Shown: positions 1 through 14,422 of the stretch, piece after piece
Numbering within the stretch: position 1 is the stretch's first letter
Layout of the letters: every line of letters begins with the position of its first letter
NCBI RefSeq assembly: GCF_949628265.1
Contig: NC_088790.1
Location: 9,304,545-9,368,544 of the forward strand
Reading direction: 5' to 3'
From: Cloeon dipterum
Taxonomy: Eukaryota > Arthropoda > Insecta > Ephemeroptera > Baetidae
Length of the DNA stretch: 64,000 bases
Position numbers and translations under genes: made by a program
Notes under the pieces: generated by a model
Databases searched by the model: none
The model's input: the letters and a program-made list of their open reading frames with translations, nothing else
Told to the model about the DNA's origin: nothing

Positions 1-1186
1 GGAAGAATCATCGGGCCTCTAGCTACTTTCGTTATTGGGAACTATAACGACCTTGCTCACAATAGGGCGACCCCGTGCTGAGCACATAGTAATAGCTAGT
101 GCTAAATAAAGTCCGGCCACCACCTGTATTTTTCCCTTTATCTAGGGATTTCTCTAGAGAAACGAAGCCCAGCGTGACATTGTGGCCGAACCTGACAGCA
201 AAATTTCCCCCTCACCCTTTTACAACTAAGCGAGGATCTTTTGTTCGCATTTTGTAAATAGAAAAACGTGCTCGTATACAATTTACATTTTTGTTTGGGT
301 CAAATTCTCTTTACAAAAGATATTTTTTCCATAAATTGTTAACCAGGTAAAACTTGTCTGAACCTGCACACTTTAGAAATATGCAGGAACACGTTAGGAC
401 CTGCGTTAAACCTGATCAGTACGAAAAGAATCGCTAAATTTGCATCATTGTGAAAACAAAAAAGGCATATGAAGCGAAGCAATAAAATAAATACACACAC
501 ATACGCAATTCATGAATTTAAAATAAATGAATGGCTATTAAACTTGCGAAATGAAATGCAGATCAAAGATAAGTGACAAACAAAATAAATATATTTTTTA
601 TTTACTTAGTGTTATTTCGACTAATTTGCTCGAACAGTTTTGTCAAATTATTCACGAGACATTTATTGAAGTGATTTTTTTCAAGAGCTCCTCCTGAATT
701 TACAAATCAAAACTTGATTATATTTTGTTCAATTCAACCATTTCTCTTTTTGAAGTATTTGATGTTAAGAAAATATGACAACCCAGAATTTTTCAATAAA
801 AATTGTTTGTTTTAATTCATTTTTGCGTTCAGACACAATTTCAAACAAAATTCTATATATGTTCATGGCATTTATTAGTCACTAAAATCTAAAAAATCAA
901 TCAAAAGAAAAATCCTTTCGATTGACACTTTGTACATAATGTCAAAGAGAAAATTATTTCAGGACATTTGATTCAGTTTTTTCAGTTCAAAGTATTACGA
1001 ATTATAAACTAAGCAACAAATCTATTGTTGTCAAACTTATTGTAATCATGTCAATACTAAAGTGAAATAATTGTATTATTTGCCATCACATTTAGGCTGC
1101 ATTCCAACCCCCCATTCACCACCAATAGGGCAACAACTCGGCGTTTTTCACCACAAAAACCAAGTATTATACCGTTTTGCACTTAC
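1..1186. other. AT-rich intergenic DNA, no gene seen
   Basis: No open frame with family resemblance and no RNA gene was recognised on either strand. Composition is strongly AT-rich, with runs of A and T typical of noncoding insect DNA. Confidence 0.5.
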
Positions 1187-1430
1187 CTCTGATGCAGGGT
1201 TCTCTCCAAAGTTGTATTCCGCCGATCACCGGCTTCTTGTCGCCACAAAATCCGTGCCGAAATTCTGATTTTTGGTGTGGGCGCGCACGACCAAACAAGC
1301 CGCGTTCACGAACGAAACCATGTGAACGACACAAACATGCATTCGTTGCCCCTTGTTCCCTCTCCCTCTCCGTTCCTAGTAGTCCTCCCCTTCACCTGAC
1401 GAGATAAAGGGCCGCACTTCAGCAGGTGTC
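1187..1430 (-). other. possible noncoding first exon, minus strand
   Basis: Read on the minus strand, this GC-richer island ends with a consensus splice donor (CAGAG then GTAAGT at 1186-1181). It is preceded near 1430-1455 by a TATTAAGAG stretch that could be a core promoter. The island has no start codon opening a convincing frame, so it would be 5' untranslated sequence of a gene continuing leftwards. No downstream exon was found in the window. Confidence 0.2.
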
Positions 1431-2352
1431 AGCACCGCTCGGCTCTTAATAAGTTGCGACCTTCACCAAAATACTATTGCCAGATCTGTATGCAACCTGC
1501 GTTACATGTCTGTTGGAATGGCGAAGCAGCATCCGTGAGGAATCTGGTGATTCACAAGAACCTTTGGCTTCTGGTTTATAGTTATCAATACAATTTTTAA
1601 TTTTACCAGTGTTTAAATTCGCGTTTTATGTAACAAATGTAAATCCAATCTAATCACGTATACAGCCTGAATTTTTGCACGGTGTCTCGGTTTTTGAACG
1701 CACTGAATCTTCATATAAATGCTACGCATAGTGAAGCTTCTATTAGTGGTTATAAATGCATTTATCGATTTTTTATTTTTTTAAAGAAACTCACCTAAGA
1801 TGGGGTAAAATGTAAAATGAAGTCTAATCATGAGTTAATTTTAGAATTAATAATTAGATCATGAGTAGAGGCGTATGGTCTTATTTGGAAATTTTTGGAT
1901 ATAATAATTATTATTAAATTGAAAATTCAGACACATGCTATTAAAAAGGAACAAACAGAAATTAAAGACTGAATTTCACTTGATTTTTTTTTAATTTGGA
2001 AATTATGAATTAAACAACACATGAATTAATCAAGCTCCTCTGCGCATAAAGATTGAAATGCACTGTGGCCGCAATGGCTCCAGCAATTGAATGAATTTAG
2101 TATAGGGTTTACTTAGTTAGTTTTATTTTTTCTTACCACTAAAATATTATAATTCAAACCAATATTAACAACGTGGTAGTTTTACTGCATAAAATCTGCA
2201 ATCAATGTCGAGATGACGTAACTTGTTTTTGTAAAGTCATTTTGACAGGCAAAGGTGGGTTTTAAAAATTTGTTTAAACGCAGTTATTTGAAACTTATGG
2301 TTTTGTTGAACCATTTAACTGAGCAACGGTCAACCATTGATAAATTTGTTTA
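1431..2352. other. intergenic, nothing recognised
   Basis: AT-rich sequence without a supported gene. It separates the possible exon at 1.2-1.4 kb from the 3' end of the minus-strand protease gene. Confidence 0.45.
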
Positions 2353-3786
2353 TTATCCACGGTCAAATTTTCTCATCCTCCTATTTGAATGCTTTGATAG
2401 CGAATTTTTGAAATTGCTCACTTGACCCTGGCAATTGTTACAATTAGCTGCGATCCACTTGTCAAAGCTGGCAACCCTGGTGAATACCTCAGGGTCTCTT
2501 GACGTGCAGCCCCTTGCTGACCCGTAGGACACGAGTCCAACTTGCACCATCACATTCTGTTGCTCGTCCGTCACCATCATAGGACCGCCACTGTCACCCT
2601 GTTGGAAAAATTTTCATTCTCAAAATTATCCTATTTTTGAGCATTAGTGTTTATGTGTGAATAGCTTTTGTGTTCGAAGCCAACAACAGTGGATATTAAT
2701 TTTAATACAGATTACGCTCTGTTTATGCGTCCACTCTTGTTGATGAAATACAAGTTTTTTATCTGTCGCGGAAGAAAAAAGACAACGAGAAGATTTTTTT
2801 ATGATGGAATGAGTGCTTTCAGTTGCACATATTTTGGTTTCCAGCAAATGCAGTGATTTTATTTCTCGTCTAGAATGGATAGTGCAGAAATCAGATTTAA
2901 AGCACAGTGGAATGGCCACGAAACTTGCAAATCGGCTGCGATTTTGTACGGAACATGTGAAGATCATGGCAATTACAGGATTTAATTTCATTTTTGGTCA
3001 CATCAAGTAACAAAAACAATGTGAGAAGGGTGAGCGCTCTGACCTGGCAGGTGGCCGTGCCGGCTGTACCCTGAGAACAGATGTGAGCATTTGTGAAGCT
3101 TGCGGCACCATAAGAGTTGATGCATTTGGAATTTTTCTGTATAATAAGATCGGTCATCCTGAGAACAGGACTGATGTCAGCCTCTGTTCAAAAAGATTTT
3201 TAAGATCACTTGAAAAAGTAACACATTTAACGCTCACTGTCAGAGGTTTTGCCCCAGCCAGCTACGGTGACGGATGTACCCTGCTTCAGTATTCTTGCAG
3301 TTTGAGCTTTTGTTGCCAATTTCACCAAGCTAATAAATTCTTCAATTTGTAATTAATTAGTTTTCCCCTCCCATCAAGAAATAAAACTAAACCTGTTATT
3401 TCTACCGGTCGATTTAAATAAATTATAGCAATGTCGTTTCTCATGGTGTCCATGTTAAAATTTTTATGAACCGCTTTGGAGTTACTAGTCCTTGAAGCGG
3501 TGCCTCTTTCGTACTTAGTTCTCACCTCCGCGCCGAAAACCAAGCTGAACGTGTTGAATCTTTAAAAATAAGTATAAAAATTTGAAATTTATCCATCGCA
3601 TAGAAAGGGAAAATTACCCAACCGCACAGTGCGCGGCGGTAAGGACGTGGGAGCGAGAAATTAGCGATCCTCCGCAAAAGCTGACGTCGTCCATTACAAT
3701 GCCCACTAGGTAAGGAAAATCCCCACGTCTCGCTTTTCGACCTCTTACGATTCGGGCTGCAATCGCCACTGTTCCTTCCTGTCCAT
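2353..3786 (-). CDS. chymotrypsin-like S1 serine protease, 5' end missing
   Basis: A secreted endopeptidase of family S1, read as five minus-strand exons: 3786-3618, 3559-3393, 3306-3238, 3183-3044 and 2598-2353. Phases agree throughout. The first exon holds the activation site RIVRG and the catalytic His motif LTAAHC. The second holds the catalytic Asp in NDIAIIYL, the third AGWGKTSD, and the last GDSGGP with the catalytic Ser. The residue at the base of the S1 pocket (chymotrypsin 189) is Ala, so trypsin-like Arg/Lys cleavage is unlikely and a chymotrypsin- or elastase-like preference is inferred. The C-terminus has a short extra tail with NCNNC and basic residues. The acceptor of the third exon is the least certain. 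The signal-peptide exon upstream (towards 5 kb) was not found, so this is partial. It is a paralogue of the gene at 13.1-14.4 kb: the exon with catalytic Asp is 167 nt in both. Confidence 0.85.
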
Positions 3787-5718
3787 CTAATTACACCATT
3801 TTAAGAGTCAAAGGAAAATTAGTTTAGTGAATAGACTGAAGAGAGAATATCAGTTCGATCAAATTTTAGGTCTTTTTTTATAAAACCCGATTCTCTCCTC
3901 ATAACAGAGCAGTGTAAAAGAATGCATGATCTCGACGCTCAACAGAAAGTTAAATTCAAATTAAATTATTAGCAAGGACTGCACTCTTACTGTAATCAAA
4001 TAAAAAACTAGACTCAAGTAATACAATTTATCATTATTTGATCGGCTTCTTACTCCCATTTTTCTGCACTCATGGGATTTTGTGCATTCGAATCTACCTG
4101 AACTTTGAGGACTAAAGATAAAGAATATGTTTTTCTAAATGATATTTTTAAAAAATGCAATAAATATATCTTGCCTCCATGTTGGGTTCCGTTTAATATG
4201 GGCATCGTTTTGCGCACCCTTTTAATTTCCACCTTGGACGGTGGAGACACCTCCCTCAGGTCAGTGTTAATGATCGACCCTTCCACCGCCACCTGTAGCT
4301 ATCTACCGATATAATAAATCGAGATTGTTATGGAGTTCTCACAGTGAGGGTGACAAAAAGGGCAATCAAAATTATTTTCATCGCTCGTCCACATTGACAC
4401 AGCTGGCAAGTAGTGGGTCGCATTCGCCGTCAGATTCGCGCAGTGTTTTCCGACCTTCACTTACATTTTCAACACATCATGGCCGCTCTTTCCTGTCCAA
4501 CAAATTTATAACGAAGAACAACGACCGGCAGTATTCCAACAGTTAAATATTCGTGTGACCAAGCTGGTCTGCCGGAACGAAACTTAGGGTAGTTTTGAAA
4601 GGTTTTACGACTGTGGCAATCTGTGAAACATTTTAAGCATTTCTTTTTTCTAATCACATATCAAAATCCACAAGAGCAATACCGCAATTGTAAAGTGGAA
4701 AATACTCTTTTCTTGCTTGGGATATTCTAAAATATTGAACAAAGAGTAAGATTCTATAGAAATAAATCAAGACGATGATCTGAAATTTCTAAAAAAAAAA
4801 TGAAATTAATATTTGAAGCAGAAGAGAGTTTAGTTTTCAACTTTTCTGAGCAATTTTGGTCTGCTTTCTCAGCTCAGATTTCGTAAGGAGGCCTTGGATT
4901 GGCAAAAAAGTATAATTATTTAATATAAATTTTCTTTAACAAAAACAATCGGAATAGTAAAGGATTTTTCTGTACATACATAATTGAAAATGAAGAAAGA
5001 AGTTCGCATTGTTAAAAATTGTCAAAAATGACATCGACTCAACTGAATGATTTTTTAATTATATATTGTTATTATTATATTTTGTCATTCTTATTAATAG
5101 TATTTGTAACGTTTATTCTCCATTTTTAGAAATTAGACGGACAAAAGACTTAGAAATTATTATTAAGTTAAGATTCTTCTCTTGAAATTAAACATTTGAT
5201 AAATCTAGAATGATGATCATTTAAAAGTGTTTGACCATTTCTGCGTCTGACCGAAAAAAACAACAACTTTCGCAAGTCCCGCTATAGGATAAATCTCTAA
5301 GCTAGGTGTTAGGGACGGCCTCACCTGTGTTAAGAGTTCCGTAGAAGCACTCTATGGTTGGATCGTTTTGTGCAGGAAAAAGTAATTCCGCATACCTCGG
5401 CTCGACGCTATGTCTTTGACAATGCAAACGTATGGTGGGTCAAATGTCTCATCTCGCTCAGCAATAAAAAAAACTCTGATCAAAACCGGTTGTTTTTAGA
5501 AAAGTGGGCCAATATTTCGAGGAGCCCACTTCACCTCTACCATTCGCAGACGATGCGGATGCGCGCCGAGAAAATTTACGTGAAGTCGGCGAGACACCAG
5601 TTTTTAAATGCTCTCATTTTCACAACGACAGGACACTTGTGGTAATTCTCGGCCGCGAGAAATCGGGCCTGGTTTAATTTGCAAAATTGAAATCGTGCGG
5701 TTCCGCTCGTTTACTTAC
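3787..5718. other. upstream region of the minus-strand protease
   Basis: This should contain the missing signal-peptide exon and promoter of the protease, but I could not identify either. Short frames on both strands have no family resemblance. Isolated donor-like GTAAGT sites occur on the minus strand (for example near 4463). Confidence 0.35.
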
Positions 5719-5811
5719 CTTACAATCTTTACTTACAATTATTCCACAAGCAGTGCACACCCTACATTTGACCCTGTTTAACTTTTTATTGCTCCAGCGT
5801 GTTAGAAAAAT
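5719..5811 (-). CDS. possible single exon with CXXC-like cysteine cluster
   Basis: On the minus strand a 93-nt interval lies between a TACAG acceptor and a perfect AAG|GTAAGT donor. It is exactly 31 open codons. The peptide contains KCRVCTACG followed by KDC, spaced like the first half of CXXC zinc fingers (C-x2-C-x2-C then a later C). No matching second half was found in neighbouring DNA, so this could be a chance frame or one exon of a gene whose other exons lie far away. Treat it as a candidate only. Confidence 0.25.
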
Positions 5812-8800
5812 CTGTAAACAGTAATAAAGCACAACTGATTGAATTGTATAACTATTATTAAAAAAATGACAAAAAGATTTTATTTTATAAAAAAATCAGA
5901 TTTTGGGATACAGAATTTTATTAAAAATAAGCATTCCACTTTTTTATTTCTGCCTCGTCTAATTCTCCCGTTTTAAATTAACCAAGAAACGTGAGCTTAG
6001 AAAATTTCTGTCTTGTGCCAAAACCAATGGAATGGCATTCTCGGAATATCTTTCTCATCGAATTCGATTGAATGGCGAAAAAGAAAGTATCGAAAAAGAG
6101 TGAAGGAAAAAATTAGGCGTAAAACATTCAAGTGCACGAGCCGCTACAGGTGGAAGTGGGAAGAAAGCAAAAAGAAGGAAAGAAAGAGCTCGTGCAGAGA
6201 GCGGTCACGGTGATCTCAAGCCAGTTAGCATTGCCTGCTTCTCGAGGAAAGAGGTGTTGCGTTCGAAGTGAGCAGACGCTTGTGATGAGCTGACTCACGT
6301 GCATCCCACATTTTCCGCCCTTCTCTCGGATTAATACTCAATTTGAGGTGAGCAATATATTTTTAAAGTTCGTTTTTAGTTGAAATTTATTTTTATTTTG
6401 CAAATTAAGTTAGCGGAATATTTAATTTTGGAATTGTTTGATAAAATTGAATTCTTCGTCGCAAAATTAATTTTTAAGCTAGTCTTAATTTTGTTAACCA
6501 GTTTTAGAATAATATAATCGTTTCTAAAAATTTTTCTTCAGAAAATATTTATTGTGAATTAATATCACAATTTTTGGGAAACCTAAATCGAAGAAGAATA
6601 ACTTTTGTGGAAGTTTCCCAAGCAACAATTCACGTTTACGTGCTAAATATGTTAGTGTGCGATAAATCAAGATCGTATTTAAAGTGCTTGAGCTCATGAT
6701 TCATTCTCAAGTGTGAATCCGGCCTAAAAACCCACAACAATGTAACTCAATGAACGTAGCCAGGCGTCATCACAAACAATTACTCCGCACATTGCATTTG
6801 TATGCAGTAAGAAGAGGTGTGTGTGCATCTCTCGAACTTTCATAATAGCAATAACGGCGTGCCAAAAGAGCAAGCCGCTCCTCATTCAATTAGCACAATG
6901 GGAAAAAGCGAGTAACGAATCCGATCGCGGCAATATAATACTCGTAAAACATGAGCCTGCCGCGCAGAGGTGAAACAAAAACGAGAGAAAGAGAAGAAGT
7001 GTGTCAGTGGGGAGGCAGATGAAGCTGCTGTGGCTCATCTTCACTTTGACAGAGGCACACGCACGCAAGTGCTTTTTGTCCATGTTGGGAAAGAATTAAA
7101 AGCCACTCTCATTGTTTATTTAAATAATTAAAAGACAAGCTTCCTTCCCTTGAGAAGCAAGTACACACGATTAATATTGAATTAGAGATAAAAGATAATC
7201 GAGTTTGTTAGCAACTTAACCTGTGTTAGAATAGTTTAACATTAACAGTTAAATATATGTTGTTTTATTCATATATCTGTGTCAACCAAAAACTACAAAT
7301 ATCCAGATATCAATAAATGATGATTAAAATTATATTTTTGCCACATCCTCTATTTAAAACATATGAGGAATGGCTTTAATGTAAAATATTGTTCAATTTA
7401 AAACCCATTAAAATTTTCTTAGCTGGGCATTAAAAGCATTTTTAAATTTTTAAACCTCAAGTTTTAAACGTTAATTAATATTGTTTTCCACAGTTTGGAT
7501 CGATGCTTACCGATTGATGAACCCAAAAATATCTGGTGTCGATTGAGGTGTAATTTAAAAGAAATTTTTTTAAAATCTCAGCAAACTGCAAGGAGCAAAA
7601 ACTTGTTGCCTATAATTATTCGGCCCCAGAATGTGAATAATATGTAGGGCACACACGAAAATAATCTATTCACGAGAATGCCTGAAGCCAGCGAGCAGGA
7701 AGTTAAAACAAACAAAACGCACCAACAAACCATTTCACCCACGATAACGAGAGGCAGAGTTAAGCAATTGCTCTCTGCGGTGGTTAATTGCCACAGTCTA
7801 TTAATTGGACGCATCTTCGGCGGCGCGTAGAGCAGAGGCCGCGACGCCTGCGGAGCGGAACCCCGCGCAGCTTCTTTGTCTCAGATGGAGATAAACAATA
7901 ATGCTAGTGCGTGGAGAAAAAATGCGCTCCGAGGTGGCCACGCCGGCGGATCTTCGCCAAATCGAGGCCAACACCTCGAATTATATGCCTATAAATTTGG
8001 ACGACGGATGGCATGCAGCATTCCTTCCGCTTCTTTTCGGCACAAAGTTAAAAGAGGCACGGCCCGTGATTAGAGCCTCGGTGCCAAAATGTATTAACGT
8101 TCCCATTCTAAGAAATGAATATTCATTTCGGGAGAATAATGTATGAACAAACTTTTGTGCCGGTTGTTGTCTCCAAAAGTGCAGAAGGAATACATAATGA
8201 ATTTTCTGGCGTACCCATAAATGTCAACTGTGCTAAGCTAATAACGCGGCTTTTCATTGTTTGAATCAAAGAGAGTACATCTCCTACTTTTCAACGGACT
8301 TAACATTGCGTAATTTTGGAGCTATCTCTAAAGTTCGTGCAAATGTTTAAAATCCAAATCTGGCCTAGTTTTTAATTGGCTGTGTTTTGCCACAAAAATC
8401 ACGCAGATTAAGCACATGTGAGCGCGTTTAATTGGTGTCACCGCTAAGCATCACCGTTTTAATTTCATGTAGAATGGTAAAATGAATAATGATCATCATA
8501 ATCGCACGTTTTATTTAAAGCTGCCAGCTCTTAAAAATTAATTAGAATAATCTAACGAGAAAATCAGTTTGCACCGCAAGATTTAAGTTCAAACACAAGT
8601 TCTACTCAAACTATTTTCCGAGAACCGCAGATTAGCGTGCGTTACGTCTGCTGGAAACGGTGCTTTGCCGCGTTACATAAACTGTCGCGATCGCCTCGGA
8701 GATTTCAACATGTGCAACAGAGATGATGTGCGTCCGGCCGGCCGGCCGGCCGGTCCACGCGACCGTCTGCATGCAGCGAGCCCGAAATACCGTTCAAGCA

Positions 8801-9920
8801 GCACCGCTGCGATCAATCGACGCAGACGGGAATCCAAATTATCTCCTGCTCTCCGCGTTTCGGTTCGATCGTAGCACCAAAAAAGTGTTCCACTTCGTAA
8901 ACGAGCAGACTGCTGGGCTCTGCCGCCGGTGATTAGGCAGCAGCATCGATTTCGAGACTGGTCAGTTGAATCGCGAGCTTTGCATTTTTCTACACTTAAA
9001 TCAATGAACTAGATTGGTGCACACGCCTTGGGTGTTTTCGCAGCTCGCAGACCATAAGATTATCAGATTACGCTTGGATGAAAATAAAGAGCAAGCTTAT
9101 GAATTGTTTTCTCTTACTTTGCATTCGCTCTAATTGCTTGATCGGCTAAGACGTGCTTGCGGGGTTTATTTCCCTTGAAAAACAATGAATACTCTGGATA
9201 TTTCTCTCTGCGGTTTGATACACGACGACGTGACAAATATTTTTAACTCGATTCATTTTTACAACTCCTGAAAGCCATTCTTGTCGTGCACAATTTTCAT
9301 TAAATGCACATAGCCTGAATTTTATTTTCATGAATAATGCAATACTGAAAAACAACCAAATATAGGGAGAAATATAGAGTTGTAACCGCCTTTTATGGCA
9401 TAAAAATTCGTTTAGAGTAATTGAGGTTTCTGAAGCGGCCAGTTTTCTCTCCAGCCCGGTTTCGCTTTTGCCGCTTTTGCTTTTAACTTTCAACGAGCAC
9501 TTTGTACTTATTTAAAAACAAAAAAGAAATACACACAAACAGGATTAATCTTTAAATTTAAGAAAAACAGAATGGCTTTACTCTGCGTGGTAAAATAAGT
9601 CTGGATGGCCAGCTATTAGTGAAAATTTTATGAGGAAATGTGTACAGTACGAGAACGTGACATTTGATTTTTTTAATTTAAACTAGAACTTATTTTTAAG
9701 ATGAAGAATCCCAACCAAAGCATCTGACAGTGAGCCTTTGTTTATATTTTTATGAAAGAGACATTTTATATCAAACATTTTCACTCAATATTATAAAATT
9801 TCCCGAAAATAATTACGACATTCGATTATAAGACAACTCCTAACTTGATTTATATTCAGATTAATGTGAAAAAATGTGTTTAAACACGAACTGCAAATAA
9901 CTAATTTAAAATTATTTCAG
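5812..9920. other. large intron or intergenic region with GC-rich islands
   Basis: No protein-coding frame is supported. A GC-richer block at about 6000-6347 ends in a good donor (TTTGAG then GTGAGC) on the plus strand. It may be a 5' untranslated exon of the gene starting at 9921, whose ATG sits directly after a splice acceptor. Other GC-rich islands at 7800-8080 and 8640-8960, the latter with GGCC tandem units at 8734-8752, look like promoter or enhancer DNA. Confidence 0.4.
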
Positions 9921-11315
9921 ATGGCTAAAAGATCGTTATTTCTACTATTTGCTGCGTACCTGGTGCTGACCTGTGGCGCCAATTCGACCGAAGAGACTCC
10001 TGAAGATGCCGAGGTGACAACCATCAAAAGCCCGTACGTGCCGGCCCGCGAGCCGCCACCACCAAGCCCCACCACCACCACCACCACCAAAAAAGTGGCA
10101 CCAACCACGGAGGCCGTGGACACAACCAAACCGGTCATCGTGATGGCCAAAAGTGCCTCCTTCCGCCCCTCACCCCAAATCGAGTCTCGATCAGACACAT
10201 TCACTGGCAACGAGCCCACCTACAACGTCGTGCTGGGTTCCTCACTTCCTGAGGAGTCCGCTGAGGCTCCCCCTCTGCTGCCCAAAGTCCGCCTTCACAA
10301 TCAGCTGCCCATAGCCCCTCCTCAGCTGCCAAAACAGGTGCAAAGGCCGCAGCAATCCGTGGCAGCAAGCGGCACTCGCAACCTGTACGTGCCTTACGGC
10401 CTGGCGGCACCCGTCAATGTCAAGCAGCCTATTATCAGGACTCCGGTGGTTCGTCGTGTGCCAATTGAGACTTTGAAGCGGCCAGTGAGGCATCCTGGAC
10501 CCCGACCAGCAATCAGACCACCTCAGAAGCCGCACCTGATTTACTCCAAACCACCACCAGAGGTGCGTGTGATATAAAAATAACTAGACAATTAAATTTC
10601 AAATATAATTAAGAAAGAAATAAAATCTTAATCCATTTATGAGCTTTCTTAACCACCATCCTAATTTTTGTGCAATTTTGAAGGAAAATTAACATAATTC
10701 TAAATATTGAAAATTACAAAATTCTTTTCAAAAAATCAGTAGCTTTATTCCTATTTAAAATTCACAATTTATAATATACTCCATTTATTTATCAATAACG
10801 CAAATATTTCATTAAAAAATCTCTTTATATGGTTTGAAGGGTGTTTAAATGCAATTTATTTAAACATTATATTAATTTTGTTCTTACTCATCGATCTTTA
10901 TTCTTTTTAGGTGGTCTACTATGGCAACGAGCCTCCTCCTCTTGACTACGAGCCACCAGCAATTTACCGATCGCGACACCGTCCCTCGCCCTCAGCCTAC
11001 TATTCGAAGCCAATCCCGCCAGAAGACGAGGAAGACATCATGAACATCCTGGACCACTACATCCCCGATGAAGACCCCTATCAAGTCCAAAAGAAAGAAG
11101 GGTCGTCCGGGGGCATATCGCGATTCATGTTTCCCATGATGCTGATGGGAATGACCGTCAATCTCTTCTCGTTCATGTACAACTTCTTGCTACGGCGCCG
11201 ACGCCGACGCCGCCGCGACCTCGGAGGACAAACTGAGGAGAACGATGAGCCGCAAGTTCTGCAATTTGTGCTCGATGCTCTCGAAAGGTTTGCTGCTGAA
11301 GAGGAGAAGCAATGA
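9921..11315 (+). CDS. proline-rich single-pass membrane protein, unrecognised
   Basis: Two exons, 9921-10562 and 10911-11315, join in phase 0 to encode 348 residues. The start at 9921 is preferred over an in-frame ATG at 9876 because TTTCAG ends exactly at 9920, so the upstream ATG is probably intronic. Residues 1-20 (MAKRSLFLLFAAYLVLTCG) form a clear signal peptide. Next comes a Thr/Pro-rich, probably O-glycosylated stretch with TTTTTT near residue 50, then a long proline-rich basic region. Exon 2 is acidic (PPEDEEDIMNILD). It then has one hydrophobic segment near residues 276-298, rich in Met and Phe, followed at once by eight consecutive arginines and an acidic tail. The Arg block would act as a stop-transfer signal and place the C-terminus in the cytosol. 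I do not recognise the family. AATAAA near 11784 could be its polyadenylation signal. Confidence 0.75.
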
Positions 11316-12812
11316 AAGACCTCTAGTTTTCAATCAAATTCATGATATGCTCAAAAATCTGAATATATGAAGTGTGGCATCAACACCGCAAGTTTCACCT
11401 CAAATTATTTATTGTAGGATGTAAGATAGTGCGTGCGTATTTAAGAGTGTTTCTTGGTGTCGTGGAAATATAGGTCTATTTAGAATGTGTGTGCCATGTG
11501 ACTTTAATCTGTAGCATTACCGGTTGTGAAATGAAGCCCGCTGCTAAATTTTGTAAATCAAATAATTGGATCAATTCGTCCAATATGAAGATAATCAAAG
11601 ATCAAGGAACAAATAATAACTGCACTTCTTGCTGCACTTTTTTATAGAATTTAAATATATTCATGAGATTTTCATCACGTACTCTTGTTAGGTGTAATGC
11701 ATCGATTTGCGAATGCCGCGTGCACAAACGTGTGACATACTTTTTGCTATCCACGTAAATATTTTATCCACGAAATGTACAGCAATAAAGAGATTGAGGC
11801 AGAATAACCCAGTCACTCTCACTGAATTTCTCCCGACGAAACTGTGCCGATTTGCATGCCCACGCGGCTCCTACGCCGAAAGCTACTCTCAATCAAACCA
11901 GATAAAGCGAGAAGAAAGAGCAGCTTTTCTGGGAGTTCCCAAAGCGGCGGCCACACCGCCGACCTCAGGACCGTTACTTTGCCGGCTCCTCGGCTGCGCA
12001 AACAACGCACACACGCACTTCAATGCCGGTTTCACATAATAAGCAGGTCGCTCACCTTTAATTGTCATTTACACTAAAAGAGCGTTTTCTTTGTTCTGAA
12101 AATTAGTTGGCTGGGATCAAATTACGGTTTTCTAACAGAATTAATTAATTAAACGTTTATATTTACATTGAGTGTTGTTGGTTTTATTAGTAAGGACTGG
12201 AAGCCGTTTAAAACCGCACATAATCTTGAACCGAATACGTCAATTTTGTATAGAAGTAATTTTCCCTTGAACTCATAAAATAAGTTTTATTTAATTGCCA
12301 CGCATAAAGTTAGTTCGACTCAACACGTCCTTAAAGCCGTGTTCTCAATTTAAATAAAATACTTTTTTGGTATAGTTTGCAGCCAGAATAGATACATTAT
12401 AAGATGAGAATAAAGGCTTACAGCATTGCCCTTACAGCATTGCCTAAAACATCCTATCATAATAAATTATTTGGAATTTGACGAATAAAAGGGATGCCAG
12501 TCTAGAGGACAATATCACTAATCTCAAATATGCGAAAGTAAAAAAATTAATTGATACCGGAATTTTCTAGACCCTCTCAGAGGCTAATGGTTTCATCTGT
12601 TTTAATTTTTGTTTCAGAAATTTTCAATCTATGAAATTTTCCGTTGTGAAACACAGTATGATTCCGCAAGGCTCTATGACGCTGCATTGTTTTCGGCAAA
12701 CGACCATCGACGCTCATACACGCATCCATGTGATGGAAGTCAGCATCCGCTCACACGAGTTGGAAACAGGCCAAGCTTTCGCTCTTGCTGCCAGTAATGT
12801 TAGCTAGTAGGG
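11316..12812. other. 3' untranslated region then intergenic DNA
   Basis: The first 470 bases or so are probably 3' untranslated sequence, ending after an AATAAA near 11784. A GC-rich island at 11800-12060 has open frames on both strands and a donor-like GTGAGC on the minus strand, suggesting regulatory or first-exon DNA rather than coding. Nothing else was recognised. Confidence 0.4.
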
Positions 12813-13082
12813 ATGCTATATTTCCGGGCATGCATACTTTTACTGATCTTCGCAAGAGTAAGTAACATGGAAAATAATATTTTATCAATCTCAATGGACA
12901 CTTGCCAAACGAAGGCACAATGCACTGACACAGACACGGGCGAAAACGCGACGTCCAAGGATGTATTCAAGGGAAAGACTTTTGTGCACCGCACCAAACC
13001 CATTCCCAGCGAGAAAAAGGACTCTGTATTGGAAAGAATGAAAAAACGACGACAAGAAGCTGCTTTAAATAGTGATGAATAA
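12813..13082 (+). CDS. small ORF with signal-peptide-like start, unrecognised
   Basis: This 89-codon frame starts with a hydrophobic leader (MLYFRACILLLIFAR) and ends in a basic segment (ERMKKRRQEAALNSDE). AATAAA follows at about 13109. The leader is followed immediately by a strong donor, GCAAGA|GTAAGT, so it may be the signal-peptide exon (12813-12857) of the protease downstream. However that exon ends in phase 0 while the next protease exon needs phase 1, so an intervening exon would be required. Alternatively it is an independent small gene. The family is unknown. Confidence 0.35.
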   Translation: MLYFRACILLLIFARVSNMENNILSISMDTCQTKAQCTDTDTGENATSKDVFKGKTFVHRTKPIPSEKKDSVLERMKKRRQEAALNSDE

Positions 13083-13134
13083 CACCAGTCCAGCATAGTT
13101 TGGAATCAATAAAGAGCAATTGTAAATTTTGTAG

Positions 13135-14422
<1,288 letters not shown>

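Noticed and set aside
8734-8752. GGCC tandem units as a possible CpG-island promoter or minisatellite
   Set aside because: Only about four units; kept as part of the intergenic description, not as a separate element.
9917-10535. Long open frames on the minus strand opposite the proline-rich gene
   Set aside because: They are antisense shadows of the Pro/Thr-rich codons. The plus strand has a signal peptide, splice sites and a membrane segment.
11707-12077. Overlapping frames on both strands in a GC-rich island
   Set aside because: No family resemblance, no codon bias and no splice structure; more like regulatory DNA.
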